NCBI GenBank assembly: GCA_902461985.1
Contig: CABQAB010000039.1
Location: forward strand, 1 to 10,601
Source: an uncultured Bacteroidales bacterium
Lineage (GTDB): Bacteria; Bacteroidota; Bacteroidia; Bacteroidales; UBA932
Direction: 5' to 3'
DNA length: 10,601 bases
The stretch's first letter is position 1. The number at the start of each line of letters is the position of its first letter. Position numbers and translations under genes: made by a program. Positions 5,925 to 10,601 of the stretch are shown here, in pieces. The notes beneath the pieces are model-generated. The model was given only the letters and a program-made list of their open reading frames with translations. It was not told the DNA's origin and searched no databases.

Positions 5925-5932
5925 CAAATGTA
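5925..5932 (-). promoter_or_regulatory. Candidate -7 box of the sigma factor gene
   Basis: TACATTTG on the minus strand matches TAnnTTTG and ends 18 nt before the ATG at 5906. No convincing -33 TTTG is seen upstream, where the sequence is a run of A/T-rich tandem repeat. It overlaps the proximal repeat copy at 5928-5943. Confidence 0.4.
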
Positions 5933-5961
5933 ATAATATTTTTAGATGTAATAATATTTTT
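5928..5961. repeat. Tandem 16-bp repeat in the divergent sigma/FecR control region
   Basis: ATGTAATAATATTTTT occurs at 5928-5943 and exactly again at 5946-5961, separated by AG (period 18 bp). It sits in the 112-bp gap between the sigma and FecR start codons, and one copy overlaps the sigma -7 box. Either a pair of binding sites or an A/T-rich promoter-enhancing element is possible. Nothing in the sequence identifies a binding protein. Confidence 0.7.
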
Positions 5962-6018
5962 TTGTTTTTTCTGTCCGTTTTTCAAAACTCAGTTGTATTG
6001 TTTATAGATGACTATGAT

Positions 6019-6915
6019 ATGAATAATCCGGAAACAGACAAAACCGTCAATGGGGCAAATGAAATCCTGTCAGCCATAAGGTATATGGAATCCATTGACA
6101 CGGAAAAGGCTTGTGAAGAAAGCCTGGATACTATAAGACGACAGCGCAGACTCGCCCGGAGGAACGTGCTGCTCAGAATTGCGGCCTGTCTTTCCCTGCC
6201 TCTTGCAGTCGCGACGGCAGTGCTTGCTTATGTCCATTTCTTCCCGTCAGAGAGCGAACGCTACGCGACCGTGACTTCCCCTGTCGGGGCTGTAATCGAA
6301 TATGAACTTCCGGACCATTCCAAGGTGTGGCTCAATTCAGGAAGTACCCTGAGCTATCCCGTTACGTTTTCACGCAAAAGCCGTCAGGTGAGACTGGACG
6401 GCGAGGCCTATTTCTCAGTGGAGGCAAATCCTGACAAGCCGTTCTTTGTCCGGACGTCCGACGACATCAGCGTGAAAGTCTACGGAACAAGATTCGTGGT
6501 TTCAGCCTATCCGGATGATGCCTTCATAAGTACGACACTCGAAAGCGGAGCCGTGAGCATGGAGGTCGGACTCGGGGAAACGAACCATAGTGTGCAGCTG
6601 CAGCCGGGCGACAGGGCCACGTTCAGCAAGACTACCGGAATCATAGAGAAAACGAGGGTGAATACCTATGACTATACCGCATGGCGGGAAGGCAGACTCA
6701 TTTTCAGAAACGCAACCCTCGGGCAGATTTTCAACAGCTTGGAGCACAAGTTCGGAGTCCGGATTGTTGTGAATGGCAACCGGGAACATGAAGAACGCTA
6801 CCGTGCGACGTTCCGTAACGAATCTCTCGACCGTACCCTTGACTATCTTTCCCGCATCGCCAATTTCTCATGGGACAGCGAAGATGACGGACATATTGAA
6901 GTCAGGCTTCATTAA
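6019..6915 (+). CDS. FecR-type anti-sigma factor
   Basis: The protein has 298 residues. A cytoplasmic sigma-binding segment (1-48) ends in a basic stretch RRQRRLARR, followed by one membrane helix (about 50-75). The periplasmic FecR domain (about 82-185) carries the typical LPDHSKVWLNSGSTLSYP, LDGEAYFSV and PFFVRT elements. A C-terminal DUF4974/STN-like domain (about 222-298) shows REGRLIFRNATLGQIFNSLE and ends HIEVRLH. Such proteins hold an ECF sigma factor at the membrane until an outer-membrane transducer signals substrate. The partner sigma gene is divergent at 5906 and the transducer SusC begins 47 nt downstream, so FecR, SusC and SusD are probably one operon. The ATG at 6019 was chosen over an upstream in-frame TTG at 5962, which would add a non-family hydrophobic extension. 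No clear -7 box was found for this gene. Confidence 0.93.
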   Translation: MNNPETDKTVNGANEILSAIRYMESIDTEKACEESLDTIRRQRRLARRNVLLRIAACLSLPLAVATAVLAYVHFFPSESERYATVTSPVGAVIEYELPDHSKVWLNSGSTLSYPVTFSRKSRQVRLDGEAYFSVEANPDKPFFVRTSDDISVKVYGTRFVVSAYPDDAFISTTLESGAVSMEVGLGETNHSVQLQPGDRATFSKTTGIIEKTRVNTYDYTAWREGRLIFRNATLGQIFNSLEHKFGVRIVVNGNREHEERYRATFRNESLDRTLDYLSRIANFSWDSEDDGHIEVRLH

Positions 6916-6962
6916 GGCGCTTCCAGACCACTGAACTGAATGACATTACAACTAATCAATAA

Positions 6963-9900
6963 ATGAAAACCAGACACAAATTGTTATCTCTGCTACTGTC
7001 GGCGATAGCCTTTATCGCGGTTTCTCTCCATACGGCCCATGCACAGCAGGTGCGCGAACCGTTGCAGACGAAAGGCATGACAGTAGGGCAGGTGCTCGAC
7101 ATGATCGAAGCGAATTCCGATTATGTCTTTTTGTACAAGGAGTCTGAAATAGACCCTTCGAGGGTGGTTTCGGCGACGGTCACATCAGTCAAAATCAACG
7201 ACATTCTTTCGGTAGCCTTCAGCGGCACGGATGTCAGCTGGAACATAGTGGACAAACAGATTGTCCTGTCAGTCGGCAAGGCCAGACCGTCGGTACAGAG
7301 CGGCGAGCCGGAGAAAATCACAGTCAGTGGAGTGGTTGCGGACGACACAGGCTACCCTGTCATCGGGGCAGGAGTCCTGCTAAAGGGCACTACCACCGGA
7401 ACCATGACCGATATTGACGGAAATTTCTCGCTATCAGTGCCCAAGGGCAGGACCGTAGAGGTGTCTTCCCTCGGTTATGCAAACTATGAGTTCGCGGCTG
7501 ATTCGGAGGCTCCCCTCAACATCATTCTCAAGCCTGACACTCAGGTCCTTGACGAAGTGGTCGTGACTGCGCTCGGCATCAAGAGGGCTACCAAGGCCCT
7601 GAGTTATAATGTCCAGGAAGTAGCTTCCGAGAAGATTACTGCAGTCAAGGACCCTAACTTCATGAATTCGCTTTCCGGAAAAATAGCCGGAGTGAATATA
7701 AATGCATCGTCAAACGGACCGGGGGGGGCAGCGCGCGTAGTGATGAGGGGAGTGAAGTCCATCAGCAGAAGCAACCAGGCTCTGTATGTGGTGGACGGAG
7801 TTCCCATTTCCAATTCCGGCGGTGACATCGGCACGGAAGCAGGCGGAGCTGAAAATGCCGCACAGCCCGGTGGTGAGGGCATATCCGACCTTAACCCGGA
7901 AGACATAGCTTCCATTTCAGTGCTCAGCGGTCCTGCTGCATCTGCGCTTTACGGCTCGAATGCGGCCAACGGCGTCATCCTCATAACCACGAAAAAAGGC
8001 GAGGAGGGCAAGGTGAAGGTGAATTTCTCCAACAACACTACCTTCAGCACCCCTTTCAGGATGCCCGAATTCCAGAATGAATACGGCAACCGTCCCGGAG
8101 AGTTCATGAGCTGGGGAGCGAAAGGGACTGCCTTGGCATACAATCCGGCGGACTTTTTCCGGACCGGTTCCAACGTGAACAACTCACTTTCCGTGTCAAT
8201 CGGAAACGCGAGGAACCAGTCCTATATCAGCGTGTCCTCCAACAATTCGCAGGGCATACTTCCCAATAACGACTACAACCGCTACAATTTCACTTTCCGC
8301 AACACCACCAGGTTCCTCGATGACAAGATGACTTTAGATGCTTCAATCAACTATGTCATCCAGGACCAGAAGAACATGGTCTCCCAGGGAAGATACCACA
8401 ATCCGCTCATAATGACCTATCTATGGCCTCGCGGAGAAGATTTCGACGAGGTTCGCATGTACAGGGAGTGGGATTCTTCGAGGAACATATATGTCCAGAG
8501 ATGGAACTGGGACAATGTCTTTGACACGTCCATCGGCAATCCCTATTGGGAAATGTACGAACAGGAACGCTCAAGCCGAAAGAACCGCTATATCATCAAC
8601 GCGGGGCTTTCCTACGATGTGCTTGACTGGCTCAACATTGCGGCCAGAGTCCGTTTCGACAACACCCTCACCAATTCGGAAAACAAGTTTGCGGCATCTT
8701 CCGTGGACTACTGGACTGAGGGCAGCAAGACTGGCTACTACTCACAGAACCGTGCGGACTTCCGGCAGGCCTATGCCGATATCCTTCTCAATATAAACAA
8801 GTCATGGGATGACTGGTCGCTGTCTGCGAATATAGGCGGCAACTGGTCTTACGAACACGATTCGGCAAACGGCTATGGCGGCGGACTTTCACTTATCCCG
8901 AATGTCTACAATGTCTACAACATCGACCGCAGTCTCGGTGCGCCAACGCAGAGCAACTATAAGAGAATGGAATTTGCCGCTTTCGGAAGTGCGGAAGTCG
9001 GATTCCGGAGCATGCTGTTCCTTACTCTTACGGCCCGTAACGAATGGTCTTCCACTCTTGCCAACACATCCCGGCTTTCCTATTTCTTCCCGTCGGTGGG
9101 ACTTTCCGCAGTCATCTCCCAGATGGCGCAGATGCCTTCGTGGCTGGATTTCCTGAAAGTGAGGGCATCATGGGCCGATGTCGGCTCTCCGCTTCCGGTC
9201 AACCTCACCGGTACGTCCTATATCTGGAATTCCGGCACCCAGAGCTGGGTGCTTCCGGCCTACAGGCCCCTGACAATGCTTTATCCGGAGAAGACTTCTT
9301 CATGGGAGGCAGGACTCGACTTCCGTTTCCTGAAGCATTTCAGTTTCGACCTCACATGGTATCTCTCCGACACCAAGAACCAGACCCTTTCAGTCAACAC
9401 CTCAGCTGCGGCAGGCGGCTACACCCAGATGTATGTCCAGACCGGAAACGTGCGGAACTGGGGATTCGAGGCTTCACTCGGCTATAATGCTTCATGGAGC
9501 GACTTCTTCTGGGACGGCAGCGTGACGTTCAGTGCCAACCGCAACCGCATCACCGAACTTCTTGACGATTACTACGACCCTGTGACAGACGCCCATTACA
9601 GCGTCAGTGAACTCCGTATGGGGTCCAACTACCTTGTCAAGGGCGGTTCCATGGGAGATGTATATTCTACGAAGGAATTCGCCCGCGACCCTGAAGGCAA
9701 TATCGCAATCGACTCGTCCACCGGCAACGTCAAGACCGTGGATCTGGGCGACAACCCTCTGAAACTCGGTTCGGTGTTGCCAGACGCGAATCTCGGATGG
9801 TCGAACTCATTCTCCTGGAAGGGCGTCAGCCTCAATATCCTCTTCACGGCCAGAATCGGTGGCATAGCAATATCCCCTACGCAGTCGTTCCTCGACTATT

Positions 9901-10262
9901 ACGGAGTGTCAAAAACTTCCGCAGATGCGAGAAACGCGGGAGGAATAAGAGTCAATGGCGGTCTGGTGGATGCCGAGGGCTATTACAGAGTGGCAAAGGA
10001 CGTGCTTTCGGAATACACCTATGACGCGACGACTGTCCGTCTTCAGGAACTTTCCTTAGGCTATACCTTCCCTTCAAAATGGTTCAAGGACAAGATGAAT
10101 CTCAGATGTTCGGTTATCGGCAGAAACCTCTGGCTGATATACTGCAAGGCTCCTTTCGATCCTGAGACGACGGCTTCGACCGGAACATACAACCAGGGGT
10201 ACGACTACTTTATGTCACCGAGCCTCAGAAATGTCGGTTTCAGCGTAAACATTGAATTCTAA
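6963..10262 (+). CDS. SusC/RagA-type TonB-dependent receptor with STN signalling domain
   Basis: The protein has 1099 residues and is an outer-membrane importer for oligosaccharides, powered by TonB and capped by the SusD-like partner encoded next. A Sec signal peptide ends near AHA (25-27). The STN domain follows (about 33-104) and is the part that contacts FecR in transducing receptors. A carboxypeptidase-regulatory-like beta domain comes next (about 118-192, with the family stretch GTTTGTMTDIDGNFSL). The TonB box/plug start is LDEVVVTALGIKR (about 196), and the plug contains LYVVDGVPIS and the ISVLSGPAASALYGSNAANG segment (to about 345). The beta-barrel fills the rest and ends in the expected terminal phenylalanine (NIEF). 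The STN domain, absent from plain SusC proteins, matches the adjacent FecR and sigma genes. An eight-G run lies at 7731-7738 inside the plug-coding part. Confidence 0.97.
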   Translation: MKTRHKLLSLLLSAIAFIAVSLHTAHAQQVREPLQTKGMTVGQVLDMIEANSDYVFLYKESEIDPSRVVSATVTSVKINDILSVAFSGTDVSWNIVDKQIVLSVGKARPSVQSGEPEKITVSGVVADDTGYPVIGAGVLLKGTTTGTMTDIDGNFSLSVPKGRTVEVSSLGYANYEFAADSEAPLNIILKPDTQVLDEVVVTALGIKRATKALSYNVQEVASEKITAVKDPNFMNSLSGKIAGVNINASSNGPGGAARVVMRGVKSISRSNQALYVVDGVPISNSGGDIGTEAGGAENAAQPGGEGISDLNPEDIASISVLSGPAASALYGSNAANGVILITTKKGEEGKVKVNFSNNTTFSTPFRMPEFQNEYGNRPGEFMSWGAKGTALAYNPADFFRTGSNVNNSLSVSIGNARNQSYISVSSNNSQGILPNNDYNRYNFTFRNTTRFLDDKMTLDASINYVIQDQKNMVSQGRYHNPLIMTYLWPRGEDFDEVRMYREWDSSRNIYVQRWNWDNVFDTSIGNPYWEMYEQERSSRKNRYIINAGLSYDVLDWLNIAARVRFDNTLTNSENKFAASSVDYWTEGSKTGYYSQNRADFRQAYADILLNINKSWDDWSLSANIGGNWSYEHDSANGYGGGLSLIPNVYNVYNIDRSLGAPTQSNYKRMEFAAFGSAEVGFRSMLFLTLTARNEWSSTLANTSRLSYFFPSVGLSAVISQMAQMPSWLDFLKVRASWADVGSPLPVNLTGTSYIWNSGTQSWVLPAYRPLTMLYPEKTSSWEAGLDFRFLKHFSFDLTWYLSDTKNQTLSVNTSAAAGGYTQMYVQTGNVRNWGFEASLGYNASWSDFFWDGSVTFSANRNRITELLDDYYDPVTDAHYSVSELRMGSNYLVKGGSMGDVYSTKEFARDPEGNIAIDSSTGNVKTVDLGDNPLKLGSVLPDANLGWSNSFSWKGVSLNILFTARIGGIAISPTQSFLDYYGVSKTSADARNAGGIRVNGGLVDAEGYYRVAKDVLSEYTYDATTVRLQELSLGYTFPSKWFKDKMNLRCSVIGRNLWLIYCKAPFDPETTASTGTYNQGYDYFMSPSLRNVGFSVNIEF
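7731..7738 (+). repeat. Homopolymer of eight G within the SusC-like gene
   Basis: Eight consecutive G follow ACC and encode part of P-G-G-A in the plug domain (about residues 256-259). Gain or loss of one base would frameshift the receptor early, so it is a possible slippage site; the frame is intact here. Confidence 0.9.
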
Positions 10263-10274
10263 ACAGTTGTGAAT

Positions 10275-10601
10275 ATGAAATCTATATATAGAATATTGGG
10301 CGCGGCTTTATGCCTTTCCGTTGCGGTTTCATGCCAGGATCTGTTTTCCGACATCAACCGCAACCTGGACGGGGTTACGGAAGAAGAACTCACCCGCGAC
10401 AACAACATAATCGGCGCACTCTTCCCGAACATGGAGGCCCTTATCGTGCCCGTGGCTGCATACGGCCCTTTCCAGCATTGCGAAAGCCTTACGGGAGACG
10501 TCTACGGGCGTATGATGATGTCCGTGAAGGATGACTGGGCAGGAGAGTTCTCCTACTACACCTATGACGGCACCCACTGGCTTGACAACCCTTTCACTTT
10601 C
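10275..10601 (+). CDS. SusD-like outer-membrane lipoprotein (partial, 3' end off the right edge)
   Basis: The first 109 codons are visible. A lipoprotein signal has its lipobox cysteine at C20 (VAVSC-QDLF), followed by an acidic export-type start. The DINRNLDGVTEEEL and NNIIGALFPNME stretches resemble the SusD-like_2 branch of SusD/RagB proteins. These surface lipoproteins form the lid over a SusC barrel and capture glycan. The gene starts 12 nt after the SusC stop, so it is the next gene of the same operon. The tetratricopeptide-like core and the glycan-binding face lie beyond the window, so ligand type cannot be judged. Confidence 0.9.
   Translation, partial: MKSIYRILGAALCLSVAVSCQDLFSDINRNLDGVTEEELTRDNNIIGALFPNMEALIVPVAAYGPFQHCESLTGDVYGRMMMSVKDDWAGEFSYYTYDGTHWLDNPFTF

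Noticed and set aside
5962..6018. Upstream TTG start extending FecR by 19 residues
   Set aside because: The extension begins in the T-rich control region and adds a hydrophobic stretch before the cytoplasmic domain, which is not seen in this family.

Overview
The window looks like a chromosomal segment from a member of the Bacteroidales (phylum Bacteroidota). It carries a SusC/SusD-type outer-membrane pair, a FecI-type sigma factor with a FecR anti-sigma factor, and a ChuR-type anaerobic sulfatase maturase that closely resembles the Bacteroides protein. Several intergenic promoters match the Bacteroides -7 box TAnnTTTG, and there are no strong Shine-Dalgarno sequences. Genus cannot be assigned from the window alone.

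Layout, left to right. (1) Positions 1-1212, minus strand: the 5' 404 codons of an anaerobic sulfatase-maturating radical SAM enzyme (chuR/anSME); its last codons lie beyond the left edge. (2) Positions 1441-2422, plus strand: an AT-richer two-gene unit, a Panacea (DUF4065/SocA-like) protein followed one base later by an unrecognised 140-residue protein. This has the architecture of a Panacea toxin-antitoxin pair. (3) Positions 2539-2662: two convergent intrinsic terminators that share identical outer arms in inverted orientation but have unrelated hairpin tips. One ends the two-gene unit and the other ends the tRNA. (4) Positions 2662-2749, minus strand: tRNA-Ser(GGA). Its promoter is interleaved with a plus-strand promoter in a near-perfect palindrome. 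(5) Positions 2853-3065: non-coding sequence with two families of short degenerate repeats. (6) Positions 3066-3545: a DUF456 membrane protein. (7) Positions 3546-3659: a 33-bp repeat block. (8) Positions 3660-5339: a GH20 beta-N-acetylhexosaminidase lipoprotein. (9) Positions 5352-5906, minus strand: an ECF sigma factor, convergent with GH20 and divergent from the FecR gene. (10) Positions 6019-10601, plus strand: FecR anti-sigma factor, SusC-like TonB-dependent receptor with an STN signalling domain, and the start of a SusD-like lipoprotein that runs off the right edge.

How the genes work together. Positions 3660 to the right end read as a trans-envelope-regulated glycan utilization locus. 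The SusC/D pair would bind and import a glycan. Ligand occupancy would be signalled through the STN domain to periplasmic FecR, releasing the sigma factor to activate the locus. GH20 would remove terminal N-acetylhexosamine residues. Such an activity, with a sulfatase maturase nearby, suggests host-type amino-sugar glycans (mucin O-glycans or glycosaminoglycan-like chains). That substrate is an inference, because no sulfatase lies in the window.

The least described items are the Panacea partner protein, the shared-arm convergent terminators, the palindromic divergent promoter, and the head-to-head arrangement of sigma and anti-sigma genes around a 16-bp tandem repeat.
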